The notes: generated by a model from the letters alone, not told the origin. A stretch of DNA of 64,000 bases from Phaeobacter sp. J2-8 (GCF_022867865.1 NZ_JALIEC010000002.1:664767-728766); one strand, 5' to 3'; shown: positions 17,407-28,263, numbered from the stretch's first letter. Made by a program: numbers and translations.

Positions 17407-19042
17407 AAGGATCGCGCCGCGGCACGCGCCTCGTCCGTAATGGTGTCGCCCGCCACCATGCGGGCGATTTCGTCAATCCGGTCGCCGGCATCCAATGGCA
17501 CCACCTGCGACAGCGTCTGCTCGCCGGTCACCCGTTTTTCCACCCGCCAATGATGCGCACCCAGCGCCGCAACCTGGGGCGAATGCGTCACCACCAGCAC
17601 CTGACCGGCCTCGGCCAGTGCCGCCAACCGGCGCCCGACCGCATCCGCCGTGGCCCCGCCGACACCCCGGTCAATTTCGTCAAAGATCATCGTTACGCCG
17701 TCATTGCCCTCGGCCAGACAGACCTTGAGCGCCAGCAAGAACCGGCTGAGCTCGCCACCCGACGCAATCTTGCCAATCGGGCGGCCGGTGCGCCGGGGTT
17801 GGTCGCCACGGTGAAGGCCACCGCATCGCGCCCCTCAGGGCCCGGCGTGTCATCCGTGATCTCGGTGGAAAACACCGCGCGCTCCATTTTCAATGGCGCA
17901 AGTTCTGCGGTGACAGCGGCGTCCAATTTGCCCGCGGCGGCGTGGCGTGCGGCGCTCAGGGCGGCGGCGGCGGCGTCATATTCAGCCTGCGCTGCATCTG
18001 CTGCGCTGCGCAATTCCGCAAGGCCCGCATCCCCCTGGTCCAATTTGGTCAGCCGCGCGCGCAGGCTCTCGGCCAGTTCCGGCAGGGCCTCGGCCCCGAC
18101 ATTGTGCTTGCGTGCCAGGGCGCGCAGGGCAAACAGCCGCTCTTCGCAATCTTCCAATTCATGTGGGTTGAAGGCCAGTACATCCAGCGTTTCCTCGATC
18201 CCACGCACGGCTGTGTCCAGCTCTTCCAGCGCGCGGGACAGCGCCGCCAGCGGGGCGTCCAGCCGACCGTCAGCCCGGTCCGCCACCCCGTCAAGCCAGC
18301 GCATCGCCTCGCCCATTGATCCTTCGGCGCCATCATTGCCAAGTGCGTCGCCCGCGCGGGAAATATCTTCGCGAATGCGTTCCGCCCCCTGCATCAGCCG
18401 ACGCTTGGCGTCCAGTTCGCTGTCCTCGCCCGGTTGCGGATCAAGCGCGTCAACTTCGGCCACCGCATGGCGCAGGAAATCTTCTTCTTCGCGCATGGCG
18501 GTCATGGCCGCCTCTGCCTCGGACAGCGTCTTGCAGGCAGCAGACAGGCTGCGCCAGGCGGCACTGGTGGCGCGCAACTGTGCCTCGACCCCGGCAAAGG
18601 AATCCAGAATCCGGCGATGCCCGCGTGGGTTCAACAGACCGCGATCATCATGTTGGCCGTGCAATTCAACCAATGTTTCCGACAATTGCCGCAGCACCTC
18701 GCCGGAACAGCGCCGGTCGTTGACCCAGGCCGTTTTACGCCCATCCGCCGAATTCACCCGACGCAGAATAAGCTCATCCCCCGTCGGCAGACCGGCCTTT
18801 TCCAACACGGCAAAGGCAGCATGATCCGGGGACAGATCGAATTCGGCCACGACCTCGCCCTGTTTGGCACCGGACCGCACCAATTCGGCCCGCCCGCGCC
18901 AGCCCAGCACAAAGCCCAGCGAATCCAGCAGGATCGACTTGCCCGCACCGGTTTCCCCGGTCAACACGTTCAACCCCGGCTGGAAGGCCAGCTCGAGGTG
19001 ATCAATGATCAGCATATCGCGAATATCAAGCGCGCGCAGCAT
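17394..19042 (-). CDS. recN: DNA repair protein RecN, with one frameshift
   Basis: The first 420 or so residues are in one frame, starting MLRALDIRDMLIIDHLELAF with Walker A GETGAGKS. The last 120 are in another and carry Walker B MIFDEIDRGVGG and VLVVTHSPQVAA. One base is missing near 17783. Restoring it reconnects FTVATNPGAPAG to IGKIASGGELSRF, the ABC signature, and gives exactly 549 residues, the normal RecN size. RecN is an SMC-like ATPase with a long coiled coil (about residues 160-360) that acts at double-strand breaks. I see no LexA box in the short gap upstream. A sequence error is the likeliest cause of the break. Confidence 0.9.
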
Positions 19043-19080
19043 TTACGCCCCTTGGGCCGGGTCTGTTGCCCGCCGCCCTG

Positions 19081-19959
19081 TTACAGCCATTCACCCTTGA
19101 TCATCTGGCGATAGATTGCCCCCAGCCAGCTGCCTTGGAAATACTTCGGCTCAAGCCCCTGCCCGGTCAAAAGACGATAGCTGTCTTCGTACCATTCGGT
19201 GGATTGATAGTTGTATCCCAGGATTGCGCCGGCGGTCTGTGCCTCTTGGGTCAGGCCCAGCGACAGATAGCTTTCAACCAGACGATGCAGGGCCTCTGCG
19301 GTGTGGGTTGTGGTTTGGAAATCTTCGACCACCACCCGGAACCGATTGATCGCCGAGGTATAGTGCTGACGTTTCAGATAATACCGCCCGATCTCCATCT
19401 CCTTGGCAGCAAGGTGATCAAAGGCGAGGTCGAATTTCAGAATCGACGAGCGGGCATATTCGCTGTCTGGATAGACTTCGATAACGGTGCGCAGCGCCTG
19501 CAATGCCTGAAAGGTCAGCCCCTGATCGCGACCAACATCGTCGATTTGGTCATAATACGACAGCGCCAACAGATATTGCGCATAGGCCGCATCTTCGTCT
19601 GCCGGGTAGAAATCAATATAACGCTGTGCCGCGGACCGGGCGCTTTCGTATTCCTTGTCCTTGTGATGGGCAAAGGCCTGCATGATCAATGCACGCTTGG
19701 CCCATTCGGAATAGGGATACAGCCGCTCGATCTCGGAAAAGAAACGCGCCCCTTCGGAATATTTCCGGCGGTCGACTTCATATTCGCCACGCTCGAAAAT
19801 CTGTTCGGCGGTATAGGCCTCGATCGGGGTGTTCGATGCCCCGATATTGCCCCGCGCGTTACGATACGACTCGCCACACCCCGCCAGGGGCATAGCCAGC
19901 ACCAGCGCCACAAGGATGGCCCGCGATGTCACACCAAAAAGTGGTCTGCCGCCTGTCAT
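19081..19959 (-). CDS. bamD: Outer membrane assembly lipoprotein BamD
   Basis: The 292-residue protein begins with a lipoprotein signal ending in the lipobox LAGC (lipidated Cys at residue 28). TPR-like repeats follow (AEQIFERGEYEVDRRKY, ARFFSEIERLYPYSEWAKRAL, QRYIDFYPADEDAAYAQYLLALSYY). BamD is the essential lipoprotein of the BAM complex that inserts beta-barrel proteins in the outer membrane. The spacing to recN is only 38 bases, on the same strand. The lpxC gene lies 255 bases upstream with two hairpins between, so bamD may have its own promoter. Confidence 0.96.
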   Translation of the reverse strand: MTGGRPLFGVTSRAILVALVLAMPLAGCGESYRNARGNIGASNTPIEAYTAEQIFERGEYEVDRRKYSEGARFFSEIERLYPYSEWAKRALIMQAFAHHKDKEYESARSAAQRYIDFYPADEDAAYAQYLLALSYYDQIDDVGRDQGLTFQALQALRTVIEVYPDSEYARSSILKFDLAFDHLAAKEMEIGRYYLKRQHYTSAINRFRVVVEDFQTTTHTAEALHRLVESYLSLGLTQEAQTAGAILGYNYQSTEWYEDSYRLLTGQGLEPKYFQGSWLGAIYRQMIKGEWL

Positions 19960-20114
19960 GCCTGATCAACCCTCACCCAATAGTCCGGCCCGAATGTCGG
20001 GCTTTGTTCCAGCCCGGCGTTCAAACGTCAACGCCTGTTTGGCCCGGTTAACCCGTCCTAGCACAAAGCCAGCAATCTCTTAAAGGGCATACGACAGTTC
20101 CCCAAAAATGGAAA

Positions 20115-20137
20115 CGCCTGCCGACCATCGACAGGCG
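20115..20137 (-). terminator. Second hairpin downstream of lpxC
   Basis: On the minus strand CGCCTG and CAGGCG pair around an inner CGA/TCG stem. TTTCCATTTTTGG follows, which is a good intrinsic-terminator layout for transcripts leaving lpxC. Confidence 0.6.
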
Positions 20138-20176
20138 CAAAAGAAGGTGATGCCTTGGAAAGCTGGGCAAAATTTG

Positions 20177-20202
20177 CGGGGCGGATCAATGCAGACGCCC
20201 CG
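20177..20202 (-). terminator. First hairpin downstream of lpxC
   Basis: CGGGGCG and CGCCCCG pair perfectly (seven bases, 12-base loop) just after the lpxC stop. On the minus strand CAAATTTTGCC follows. Together with the hairpin at 20115-20137 it suggests tandem termination before bamD. Confidence 0.5.
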
Positions 20203-20214
20203 TTCACCTGGGAA

Positions 20215-21138
20215 TCAGGCGACAGCGGCGGGAATATCGTGACGCATCACGCCCGCCCCGGGCAGACGCGCGGCACTGGCACGATCACATTCCACAAACC
20301 GCACCGCACCCGGTGTGTTGAAAAGCGCATGCAACAACATGTTGGTCATCGAATGCCCGGCGCGATAACCGGTGTAATGGCCCAGAATGGGTGCCCCCGC
20401 CAGCGACAGATCGCCAAGCGCATCCAGCATCTTGTGGCGCACAGGCTCGTCGCTGTGGCGCATGCCGCCGGGGCTGAGGACCTTGTCACCGTCAACCACA
20501 ACGGCATTGTCCAACGTGCCCCCAAGCGCCAGGCCATTGGCGTGCATATAATCGACATCCGACTTGCGGCAGAATGTGCGGCTATCGCACAGCTCGCGCA
20601 CAAAGGCCCCGTTGGACAGGGTCATCTGCTTGTCCTGGCTGCCGATGGCGGCATCTTCAAAGTCGATATGGAACGACATCGACAGCGTGTCCGCAGGCGA
20701 CAACCGTGCCCAGCCGCTGTCGGTTTCGACGGTGACGGTTTTTTCAACCTTCAGCGCGGCGACCGGCATGTCCAGCTCCCGCACGCCACGGGCCAGAATT
20801 GCATCCACGAATGGCGCGGCGGAACCATCAAGGATCGGCACCTCGGGTCCGTTGATTTCGATCAGCGCATTATGCACACCACAGCCCGCAAGTGCGGCCA
20901 TGACATGTTCGATGGTCGACACTTCGACACCGGCACCATTGACGATACGCGTGCACAGCGGCGAGCGCACAACAGAATCCCAGCGCGCCGGGATCATGGT
21001 GTCGCCGAAATGAAGATCCGTCCGTTTGAACCAGATGCCATATCCCGCCGAAGCCGGAGAAATGATCATGCGTACCGGGCGGCCAGAGTGCAGGCCGACA
21101 CCGTCAAAGCGGATCTTGGATTTAAGCGTTGCCTGCAC
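20215..21138 (-). CDS. lpxC: UDP-3-O-acyl-N-acetylglucosamine deacetylase LpxC
   Basis: The GTG at 21138 is chosen because it follows an AGAGGTAG ribosome binding site and gives the usual start (VQATLKSKI). The longer frame adds 42 unrelated residues. The 307-residue enzyme catalyses the first committed step of lipid A synthesis. Zinc and active-site regions are visible: TIEHVMAALAGCGVHNALIEI, LDGSAAPF, HKMLDALGDLSLAGAPI and the final zinc and base region GHYTGYRAGHSMTN. It follows ftsZ in the same direction, after a strong terminator and a 490-base gap, so it probably has its own promoter. Confidence 0.96.
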   Translation of the reverse strand: MQATLKSKIRFDGVGLHSGRPVRMIISPASAGYGIWFKRTDLHFGDTMIPARWDSVVRSPLCTRIVNGAGVEVSTIEHVMAALAGCGVHNALIEINGPEVPILDGSAAPFVDAILARGVRELDMPVAALKVEKTVTVETDSGWARLSPADTLSMSFHIDFEDAAIGSQDKQMTLSNGAFVRELCDSRTFCRKSDVDYMHANGLALGGTLDNAVVVDGDKVLSPGGMRHSDEPVRHKMLDALGDLSLAGAPILGHYTGYRAGHSMTNMLLHALFNTPGAVRFVECDRASAARLPGAGVMRHDIPAAVA

Positions 21139-21630
21139 GTTGCTACCTCTTGTCTTCTTCCCTTGCCGCATGGGGGCCTTTGAGGGTCCCGGCAGCATTT
21201 CCGCAAAATTCCCGCCCTGGGCGGTCGACGTGGTGGAACCCGGTTTCAGGCCCGGTGCCACCAAAAGACATCACTGCGGATCGGTGATGAGGCAGAGATA
21301 CGAATTGTGCCGCATCTTCTCAAATAACGTAATGCAACGTGTTGAAACATATGGCCGAATCCATCGGCGACAACTTGCATATTAGGGTCAAGTCATTGAA
21401 TTCATGTCTGAATTCATATTGCATGATTATGGTGCAAACCCTTAATCGTGACCACAAACCGGGCGTTTCTGGCGCGGTTTGTTGCATTTTGCGTGCCGGG
21501 GTTCCGCCGTTTTTCGCCAGTTTTCGCCGGCACTCCACCGCCGCGGTGGCGCAAGACATTCCCTCCGCACCAGCCGCACAACAAAAAAGGGCCCCCGAAG
21601 GGACCCTTTTCAATCTTGGGCTGCGGTGCC
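21139..21630 (-). other. Intergenic region between ftsZ and lpxC
   Basis: About 490 bases without a convincing gene. It holds the ftsZ terminator (21583-21610) and an AT-rich stretch at 21385-21430 with two close copies of GAATTCAT. The lpxC leader lies at its lpxC-proximal end. The lpxC promoter probably lies here, but I cannot place it. Confidence 0.6.
21583..21610 (-). terminator. Intrinsic terminator of ftsZ
   Basis: On the minus strand AAAAGGGTCCC, a TTCG loop and GGGGCCCTTTTTT form a GC-rich hairpin with a T-tract, 20 bases after the ftsZ stop codon. This is a textbook Rho-independent terminator. Confidence 0.9.
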
Positions 21631-23301
21631 TCAGTTGGCTTGACGACGCAGGAAGGCGGGGATTTCAATCCGCTCCTGCTCAGGGTCGGCCTGAGGCTCG
21701 GGCGCATGGCTTGCTGCCGGGGTTTGCATTGGCGGTTGACGGCGCGGCTGCTGAGCATGCCCGCCTTCCTGACCATGGCCGGTCATCCGACCGATCAGCG
21801 AGTTGATACCAAACCGCGGGCGGTCCGGCTCTGCGCCGTCCTGACGTGGCTCTGCGCCGCGCGGTGCGCCGCCACCGGCACGATGTGCCGCAGCCTGCAA
21901 ACGGGCCAATGCTTCGGGCGATGGGGTGCCGGGTGTCGGGGCCTTGGGCGCGACAAAGGACTCGGTCTCGTCTTCTTCGTAGCGTGCATGGCTGGGTTCG
22001 AATTGCGGCACGTCCGGCTGATAGGCCGGGGGCGGAAGATCATCATCCGCCGCAACATCCGTGCGCTGCTCAAACCCGTTGAACAACGAAGGTTCTTCTG
22101 GCGCTTCAGCTGCCTCGGGCGCGGCCTGTTCAAAGGCCACCGGTTGATGTTCTTCGGCCTGGGTGGCCGCCACTGGTGCGGGCGCAGGTTCGGCCGGGGC
22201 CGGTGCTTCGACAGCGGCGGGGGCCGCAGCGGGCACCTGTTTCAGAGGTTCTGCCAGCGAACGACGCGGCACCGGAATATCCATTTGCACGTCGGAGGCA
22301 TCAATACCTGTGGCCACAACGCTGACGCGCATCTGACCGCCCATCGCCTCGTCCAGGGTCGAGCCGACGATGATATTGGCGTCTGCGTCCACCTCTTCGC
22401 GAATGCGGTTGGCCGCTTCGTCGAGTTCGAACAGCGTCAGATCGGTGCCGCCGGTGATGTTGATCAGCACGCCCTTGGCGCCGCGCAGCGAAATCTCGTC
22501 CAGCAGCGGGTTGGCAATCGCCTTTTCCGCCGCCTGGATTGCGCGATCTTCGCCATCGGCCTCGCCTGTGCCCATCATCGCCTTGCCCATTTCGTCCATC
22601 ACGGCGCGCACGTCAGCAAAGTCGAGGTTGATCAGGCCCGGACGCACCATAAGGTCCGTCACACCCTTCACACCCTGATAGAGCACATCGTCTGCCAGGC
22701 TGAAAGCTTCGGTAAATGTGGTTTTTTCATTCGCCAGCCGGAACAGGTTCTGGTTGGGAATGATGATCAGCGTATCCACGACCTTTTGCAGCGCCTCAAC
22801 GCCATCTTCGGCCTGACGCATCCGCTTCGCGCCCTCGAACTGGAACGGTTTGGTCACAACACCAACCGTCAGAACCCCAAGTTCCCGCGCCGCTTGCGCA
22901 ATGATCGGGGCCGCGCCGGTGCCGGTGCCGCCGCCCATCCCGGCGGTGATGAAACACATATGTGCCCCCGCCAGATGGTCGACAATCTCTTCAATGCTTT
23001 CTTCCGCAGCAGCGGCGCCGATCGTCGCCTTGGCGCCCGCGCCCAGACCTTCGGTCACTTTGACGCCCAGCTGCACCCGGCTGGCAGCATTGGATTGTTG
23101 CAGCGCCTGTGCATCGGTGTTCGCGACAACAAATTCGACGCCTTCAAGCGCCTTTTCAATCATGTTGTTGACCGCGTTTCCGCCTGCACCGCCCACGCCG
23201 AAAACCGTGATGCGGGGCCGCAGTTCGTCGTGTCCGGGTACTGAAAATTCAATGTCATAACTGTCCGCCTTGTCCGCCTGCTTTATACCCTGACCGGGCA
23301 T
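21631..23301 (-). CDS. ftsZ: Cell division protein FtsZ
   Basis: The 556-residue protein has the tubulin-like GTPase core: [12 protein letters not shown], the G-box [10 protein letters not shown] (about residues 120-129) and the T7 loop region INLDFADVR. Residues about 330-540 form a long disordered linker rich in Ala, Pro, Glu and Gln. The protein ends in the conserved tail [13 protein letters not shown], which binds FtsA. FtsZ polymerises into the Z ring. The long linker is typical of alphaproteobacteria. The gene is 228 bases downstream of ftsA, with a hairpin between, so it has either its own promoter or partial read-through. Confidence 0.98.
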   Translation of the reverse strand: MPGQGIKQADKADSYDIEFSVPGHDELRPRITVFGVGGAGGNAVNNMIEKALEGVEFVVANTDAQALQQSNAASRVQLGVKVTEGLGAGAKATIGAAAAEESIEEIVDHLAGAHMCFITAGMGGGTGTGAAPIIAQAARELGVLTVGVVTKPFQFEGAKRMRQAEDGVEALQKVVDTLIIIPNQNLFRLANEKTTFTEAFSLADDVLYQGVKGVTDLMVRPGLINLDFADVRAVMDEMGKAMMGTGEADGEDRAIQAAEKAIANPLLDEISLRGAKGVLINITGGTDLTLFELDEAANRIREEVDADANIIVGSTLDEAMGGQMRVSVVATGIDASDVQMDIPVPRRSLAEPLKQVPAAAPAAVEAPAPAEPAPAPVAATQAEEHQPVAFEQAAPEAAEAPEEPSLFNGFEQRTDVAADDDLPPPAYQPDVPQFEPSHARYEEDETESFVAPKAPTPGTPSPEALARLQAAAHRAGGGAPRGAEPRQDGAEPDRPRFGINSLIGRMTGHGQEGGHAQQPRRQPPMQTPAASHAPEPQADPEQERIEIPAFLRRQAN

Positions 23302-23377
23302 TTTCCTGCCTATTACCCTACATTATGCCGAAATGGCAGGCCGGCGTCACGTAAAAAACATGAATAAACCGCAAAAT

Positions 23378-23397
23378 ATGGGCAAAAAGATGCCCAT
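23378..23397 (-). terminator. Hairpin between ftsA and ftsZ
   Basis: ATGGGCA and TGCCCAT pair perfectly around six bases. On the minus strand ATTTTGCGG follows, about 130 bases after the ftsA stop. It could attenuate ftsQA transcription before ftsZ. The ftsZ promoter would then lie in the remaining 75 bases. Confidence 0.45.
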
Positions 23398-23529
23398 TTC
23401 TGCCGGATGCCGGCGAATTTCCCAAATATGGCGGAAGTATTGTGGTCATGACACAAGGTAACCCGGTCAAATGGCCGGTTTATCCACAATGTTATCCACA
23501 GGTGCAGCCGCATTCAACGGCTCAGGTTG

Positions 23530-24861
23530 CTACCAATTGTCACGAAACCATTTGACCGCCCGCTTCAATGAACGCGCCGGATACCGATCGACCGGCAGGT
23601 CAAAGTCCCACCATTCGTCCTGGGGGTGGGCGGCAAACAGGCAAAGCCCCACAGCCGCCGAAAAACCGGGGCCGGTGACCGCCTGCGGCAGACCATGCAC
23701 CCGCAGCGGCCGACCCAACCGGACCTGATGGCCCAGAATACGAGACGCCAACGCATCAAGTCCCGGGATCTGGCTCGCGCCGCCGGTCAACACGATTTGC
23801 TGGCTTGGCAGATGCTCAAACCCTGCCGCGTCAAGGCGCACGCGCACCTCTTCCAGAATTTCTTCGACCCGTGGACGCATGATGCCAATCAATTCGGCCC
23901 GGCTGGCGGTGCGGCGATCATGTTCCCAATCGCCGGTCTCGCCGCCAATGCCGATCATCTCGCGGTCATCCATGCCGGTCGCGACAAGGCCGCCGTGCAC
24001 GGTTTTGATCCGCTCGGCCATCGCCATCGGCACCTGTAGCCCCATGGAAATGTCGCTGGTGACGTGATCGCCGCCCATCCGCACCGCATCGGAATAGATC
24101 ATGTGTTTCTTCATGAAGATCGAGATACCGGTCGCCCCGCCGCCCATGTCGATACAGGCCGCGCCCAGCTGTTGCTCGTCCTCGACCAGCGCCGCATTGC
24201 CCGCGACATATGCGGAACTGGCCAGCCCGGCCAACTCCAGATCACAGCGTTTGACGCAATGCGCCAGATTCTGGATCGCCTGTGCATCTACCGTCAACAT
24301 ATGCATGTCAGTGGACAGGTTGTTGCCGATCTGACCGCGCGGGTCGTCCAACCCGGAACGATGATCCAGCGCAAAATTCACCGGTTGTGCATGCAGCACC
24401 TCGCGCCCGGCGCCAAAGTCCGGCACATCACAAGACGACAGCACCCGTGCCACATCCTGCTCATCGACCGTCTGGCCATGGACCTCGACCTCGCCCGCCA
24501 AACCATAAGAGCGCGGGCCGCCACCGGAGAAACAGGCAATCACGTGATCCACCCGAATGCCGGCCATCTTCTGGGCCGATTGCAAAGAGGTGCGAATGGC
24601 GCGTTCGGTTTCGCCCATCGCCGAGATTTCGCCAAACCGCACGCCGCGCGACCGGGTGGTCGCAGCGCCAATCACCCGAAACCCGGATTGCCCCGCAAGC
24701 GAGCCAACCCCGGTATCGACGCTTTTTTCCGTGCCATCAAATCGCAGGACCAGACAAGCGATCTTGGCGCTGCCCACGTCCAGAATGGCAATCACGCCGC
24801 GTTGCATTGCCGCCTTGCGCATGTTGCGCATGGCCCGCTGGGATTCATACAACTCGATCAT
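23530..24861 (-). CDS. ftsA: Cell division protein FtsA
   Basis: The 443-residue protein is an actin-like ATPase, with ILDVGSAKIACLVLRF near the N-terminus, CIDMGGGATGISIFMKK and VLTGGASQIPGL. The C-terminus (KRAVKWFRDNW) is the amphipathic membrane-targeting helix. FtsA tethers FtsZ to the membrane. Its ATG overlaps the ftsQ stop (ATGA), so the two are translationally coupled. An in-frame Met further in (MQRGVIAIL) is an alternative start. Confidence 0.97.
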   Translation of the reverse strand: MIELYESQRAMRNMRKAAMQRGVIAILDVGSAKIACLVLRFDGTEKSVDTGVGSLAGQSGFRVIGAATTRSRGVRFGEISAMGETERAIRTSLQSAQKMAGIRVDHVIACFSGGGPRSYGLAGEVEVHGQTVDEQDVARVLSSCDVPDFGAGREVLHAQPVNFALDHRSGLDDPRGQIGNNLSTDMHMLTVDAQAIQNLAHCVKRCDLELAGLASSAYVAGNAALVEDEQQLGAACIDMGGGATGISIFMKKHMIYSDAVRMGGDHVTSDISMGLQVPMAMAERIKTVHGGLVATGMDDREMIGIGGETGDWEHDRRTASRAELIGIMRPRVEEILEEVRVRLDAAGFEHLPSQQIVLTGGASQIPGLDALASRILGHQVRLGRPLRVHGLPQAVTGPGFSAAVGLCLFAAHPQDEWWDFDLPVDRYPARSLKRAVKWFRDNW

Positions 24862-25856
24862 TTTGCCCTAACTCCAAGCTCTTCCGCCTTGATTTTCCGC
24901 AATTCTGTGACTGCGTTGTCATTCATTCGTATCGTTGGCCGGTCCGGCAACCGCATGTCGACCACCGCCAGATCACGATCCAACATGCCGTGCGGCGTGA
25001 TCTTGTCCAACGCCAGCACGCGTTCCAATGCCGGCACCGGTTGATTTGCAGGCAGCTGAATTCGCTGGCCCCGGTTCAGCACCAGATCCCAGCGCCGTTC
25101 GCCCACCCGAACCAATCCGCGCAAACGCGCGTTCAGGGGGGTCGCGGCCGCCAAAATCGCCAGCGCCTCTTCGACCTCGGTTTCAGCACCGTCGCCGGCA
25201 ATCACCGCCAGATCGGGGCGCTCTGAGCGATGGGCCAAGGCCGACACCCGGAACCCCTGGGCATCCAGAAGTTCCAGCCCCTGCCCCGACCGCCAGACCA
25301 CCGCCGGCACCCGTTCAACCACATTGACCTGAAGCACGCCGCCCGGCTTGATCCGCAGACTGATCCGTTCCACCGCGTCCAGACCGGCAATCGTTTCGCG
25401 GATCTGATCCAGATCGAGATGAAAGGACGACACCGGAAAATCGACGGCCAGGATCTCGCGGATGTCCTCGGACACGCCAAGACCGGCGCCATCGACCCGC
25501 ATCATGTGCACCATGAATTCATCGCGCTGTTCGATCGCGACACGCATATCCACCAGCTTGCTGTTCAATGCCTCGCGCCGGGTCTCATCGGACAACCAGA
25601 TGGTGCCAATCAACAAGGTCACCGCCAGCGGCACCCCGATGCGCAGCATATGGCGAAACATCGGCGTCAGCATCAACCGCTGCATCCGATAGGACCAACG
25701 CGACGGTGCCGGATCGGCCTTGGGCCGCGGGGAATTGGGCCGGGGGGCGTTGGGTCTGGCTTGGGGTGTTTGAACCGGCGGCGTCGGCCCGCCATGTGCC
25801 GGGTGATAGGCGCGGAAAATCCGGCCTTTGGCGGGGGGATCACTCAGCGATGACAT
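24858..25856 (-). CDS. ftsQ: Cell division protein FtsQ
   Basis: The ATG at 25856 is preceded by GGAGGAGG and overlaps the ddl stop by 13 bases. It gives 332 residues ([14 protein letters not shown]). After a Pro-rich cytosolic segment there is one membrane helix ([16 protein letters not shown], about residues 73-88). A periplasmic POTRA domain ([21 protein letters not shown] region) and the FtsQ beta domain follow. FtsQ bridges early and late divisome proteins. The order ddl-ftsQ-ftsA with overlapping codons marks one transcript. Confidence 0.95.
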   Translation of the reverse strand: MSSLSDPPAKGRIFRAYHPAHGGPTPPVQTPQARPNAPRPNSPRPKADPAPSRWSYRMQRLMLTPMFRHMLRIGVPLAVTLLIGTIWLSDETRREALNSKLVDMRVAIEQRDEFMVHMMRVDGAGLGVSEDIREILAVDFPVSSFHLDLDQIRETIAGLDAVERISLRIKPGGVLQVNVVERVPAVVWRSGQGLELLDAQGFRVSALAHRSERPDLAVIAGDGAETEVEEALAILAAATPLNARLRGLVRVGERRWDLVLNRGQRIQLPANQPVPALERVLALDKITPHGMLDRDLAVVDMRLPDRPTIRMNDNAVTELRKIKAEELGVRAK

Positions 25857-26773
25857 GAGGCCTCCTCCACCATCCAGGCGCAAAGTTGGCCAAAGCTGAT
25901 GCCCTGTGTCGCGGCCTGTTCCGGTGCCAGCGATGTGGGGGTCATTCCCGGTTGGGTATTGGTTTCCAACAGGATCAACCCATCCAGACCGCGCGCCGCA
26001 TCCCAGCGGAAATCGGTGCGGCTGACACCGCGACAGCCAAGCGCAACATGCGCCCGCGTCGCATAGTCGAGGCAGGCGGCAAAAATGTCCTGTGGAATAT
26101 CGGCCGGCACCACATGGCGCGATCCGCCCTCTTTGTATTTGGCGTCGTAATCGTACCACCCGGTGGTGATGATATCGGTCACGGTCAGCGCCCCGGGATC
26201 ATTTTCGCCCGTGCCCATCACCGTGGTTGTCAATTCACGTCCCGGCGCAAAGGTTTCGACCATGACGAATTCCGGCATGTCATCGGACAATTGCGGCGGG
26301 CCGTTGTTTTCGGCCTCGACCAGATAGACACCAACGGACGAGCCTTCGTTGTTGGGTTTGACCACATAGGGCGGCGTCAACACATGGCCCGCGCGCACAT
26401 CGGCGGCAGCGGCAATCACGCTTTCGACCACCGGCAATCCAGCGTCGCGAAAAACCTGTTTGCTGCGTTGCTTGTCCATTGCCAGCGCCGAGGCCAGCAC
26501 GCCGGAATGCGTATAGGGCAGACCCAGCCATTCCAACATGCCCTGCACACAGCCATCTTCGCCCCAACGACCATGCAGGGCGTTGAACACAACATCAGGC
26601 GCAGCTGTGGCAAGCTGCGCGGGCAGATCCTGCCCGGCGTCGATCTCTATAACCTCAAAGCCTTCGCCCCTGAGCGCCACAGCGCATTCGCGCCCCGAAG
26701 ACAGCGACACCTCACGCTCCGCAGAGGGGCCACCCATCAACACCGCAACTCGGGAGCCTGCCCTGCTCGACAT
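25844..26773 (-). CDS. ddl: D-alanine--D-alanine ligase
   Basis: The ATG at 26773 gives [20 protein letters not shown]; a GTG six bases upstream is an alternative and is nearer to a GAGG site. The roughly 309-residue enzyme is a full ATP-grasp ligase with [16 protein letters not shown], the [19 protein letters not shown] loop and the C-terminal [11 protein letters not shown] metal site. It makes the D-Ala-D-Ala dipeptide used by MurF. Two GAACC/GGTTC palindromes lie 50-90 bases upstream in the short gap to murB. Confidence 0.96.
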   Translation of the reverse strand: MSSRAGSRVAVLMGGPSAEREVSLSSGRECAVALRGEGFEVIEIDAGQDLPAQLATAAPDVVFNALHGRWGEDGCVQGMLEWLGLPYTHSGVLASALAMDKQRSKQVFRDAGLPVVESVIAAAADVRAGHVLTPPYVVKPNNEGSSVGVYLVEAENNGPPQLSDDMPEFVMVETFAPGRELTTTVMGTGENDPGALTVTDIITTGWYDYDAKYKEGGSRHVVPADIPQDIFAACLDYATRAHVALGCRGVSRTDFRWDAARGLDGLILLETNTQPGMTPTSLAPEQAATQGISFGQLCAWMVEEASCHR

Positions 26774-26821
26774 GCTCACATCGCCTCAACTTTTCTGGAC
26801 CTGCTCGGGCCCTAATTTTAT

Positions 26822-26862
26822 CGAACCTGCCGGTTCGTTTATTATGTCGAACCATATGGTTC
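26822..26862. promoter_or_regulatory. Two GAACC/GGTTC inverted repeats upstream of ddl
   Basis: CGAACC-TGCC-GGTTCG (26822-26837) and the perfect palindrome GAACCATATGGTTC (26849-26862) share half-sites. Their centres are 26 bases apart, about two and a half helical turns. They lie in the 119-base gap between ddl and murB, which makes them a plausible operator pair. The regulator is not known to me. Confidence 0.5.
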
Positions 26863-26892
26863 AGTATCTGGCCGTTTTTCGACCTTGGCGGG

Positions 26893-27822
26893 TCAAAGCT
26901 TTTCGCCAACCCGCATGATTTCCCAGTGTAACGCTATTCCGCTGGTTTGAAAAACCTTTTTTCGCACTTCTTCGCCCAGATCTTCCAGATCTGCTGCGGT
27001 GGCGCTGCCGGTGTTGATCAGAAAATTAGAGTGTTTCTCGCTCATCTGCGCACCACCAATGGTTGCGCCACGCATTCCAGCGTCGTCAATCACCTTCCAG
27101 GCCTTCAATTCATGGCTATCGTCCGCCCGCCCGGTGCTGGAAAATCCGGCCGGATTGCGAAAGGTCGATCCGGCTGTGCGGTCCTTGGTGGGTTGGGTGG
27201 CGTCGCGTTTGGCCAGCTGATCGTCCATTTTTTGGGCAAGTTCCTGCGCATCCCCGCGCGCGCCCTGCAAAACGGCCTGTGTCAGAACCCAGCCATCGGG
27301 CAGATCGGTCTGTCGGTAGCGAAAGTTGAGGTCATCGGCGGTGAGCGTCACAATCGTGCCCTCGCGGGTCACGGCAGTGGCTTCGACAAAATGATCCGCG
27401 ACATACGACCCGTAGCACCCGGCATTCATCCGCACCGCGCCGCCTATCGCACCGGGAATGGTACGCAGAAAGGTCAGATCGACCCCGGCCTCTGCCGCCC
27501 GTTTGGCAACATGGGCATCCAATGCGGCGGCGCCCACCGTCACCCGGGTGCCATCAACGGAAATCGCGTTGAACCCCCGCCCCATGCGCACCACCACGGC
27601 CCGCAGACCACCGTCGCGCACAATCAGGTTCGATCCAACCCCCATGGGAAAGACCGACACCGCCGGGTCCAGCGCGCGCAGAAACCCCGCCAGATCATCG
27701 GTATCTGCGGGCTGAAACAGCCAATCCGCCGGTCCGCCAACCCGCAACCATGTCAGATCGGCAAGCGCCCGATCCTGGGTCAGCCGTCCGCGCACCTCTG
27801 GCATCTGTACAGAATTGTTCAT
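26893..27822 (-). CDS. murB: UDP-N-acetylenolpyruvoylglucosamine reductase MurB
   Basis: The ATG at 27822 ([12 protein letters not shown]) follows GGGCGGG; a start 30 bases upstream has no ribosome binding site. The roughly 309-residue flavoenzyme has [14 protein letters not shown], the FAD loop [27 protein letters not shown] and the C-terminal [13 protein letters not shown], which marks type I MurB. It reduces UDP-GlcNAc-enolpyruvate to UDP-MurNAc. It lies between a small membrane protein gene and ddl, all on the minus strand. Confidence 0.96.
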   Translation of the reverse strand: MNNSVQMPEVRGRLTQDRALADLTWLRVGGPADWLFQPADTDDLAGFLRALDPAVSVFPMGVGSNLIVRDGGLRAVVVRMGRGFNAISVDGTRVTVGAAALDAHVAKRAAEAGVDLTFLRTIPGAIGGAVRMNAGCYGSYVADHFVEATAVTREGTIVTLTADDLNFRYRQTDLPDGWVLTQAVLQGARGDAQELAQKMDDQLAKRDATQPTKDRTAGSTFRNPAGFSSTGRADDSHELKAWKVIDDAGMRGATIGGAQMSEKHSNFLINTGSATAADLEDLGEEVRKKVFQTSGIALHWEIMRVGEKL

Positions 27823-27921
27823 TACCCGCCCTTTCCGAAACGCTTCGGTCATAAGGCGGTTTGCAGCGCAGGAAAAGCCCCGTCAACCGGTCTTCAGCTA
27901 GGCCTCTGCCCGAACCTCTGC

Positions 27922-28263
27922 TCAGACCTCAGCCCCAACCTCTGCTCTGGCGTCGGGCCGCACATCTTCGTGGGCGCTGGCATTGTCGCGCCGTGCTCGC
28001 CACCAGGCGACAAGCCCACCAAGGCTCAATCCCGCCAGAGCCGGCAGTGCAAGAAACGCCACAATCAGGAAATAGGCCAATGCATCCCAGCCCACCGCAG
28101 ACTGCGCCATGGAAAAGGTCACCGCACCAGCGATGATCACCATTCCCAGCAGGCAGAAATATTCACACACAGAGCCGCGCCGCACCAATTGATGCCCCAA
28201 CAAACCGGCCACCATCGCCAATCCCGCGATGAAAAGGGCATATTTGATCTGATCCGGTTCCAT
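27922..28263 (-). CDS. Small membrane protein of unknown function (three helices)
   Basis: The 113-residue product has three clear hydrophobic segments (about residues 8-28, 33-52 and 60-86). A short charged C-terminal tail with an AEVGAEV repeat follows. No family is recognised. It lies between murB and a DUF2484 gene within the dcw cluster and in the same direction. Co-expression with cell-wall genes is therefore likely, but a functional link is only inferred. Confidence 0.7.
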   Translation of the reverse strand: MEPDQIKYALFIAGLAMVAGLLGHQLVRRGSVCEYFCLLGMVIIAGAVTFSMAQSAVGWDALAYFLIVAFLALPALAGLSLGGLVAWWRARRDNASAHEDVRPDARAEVGAEV

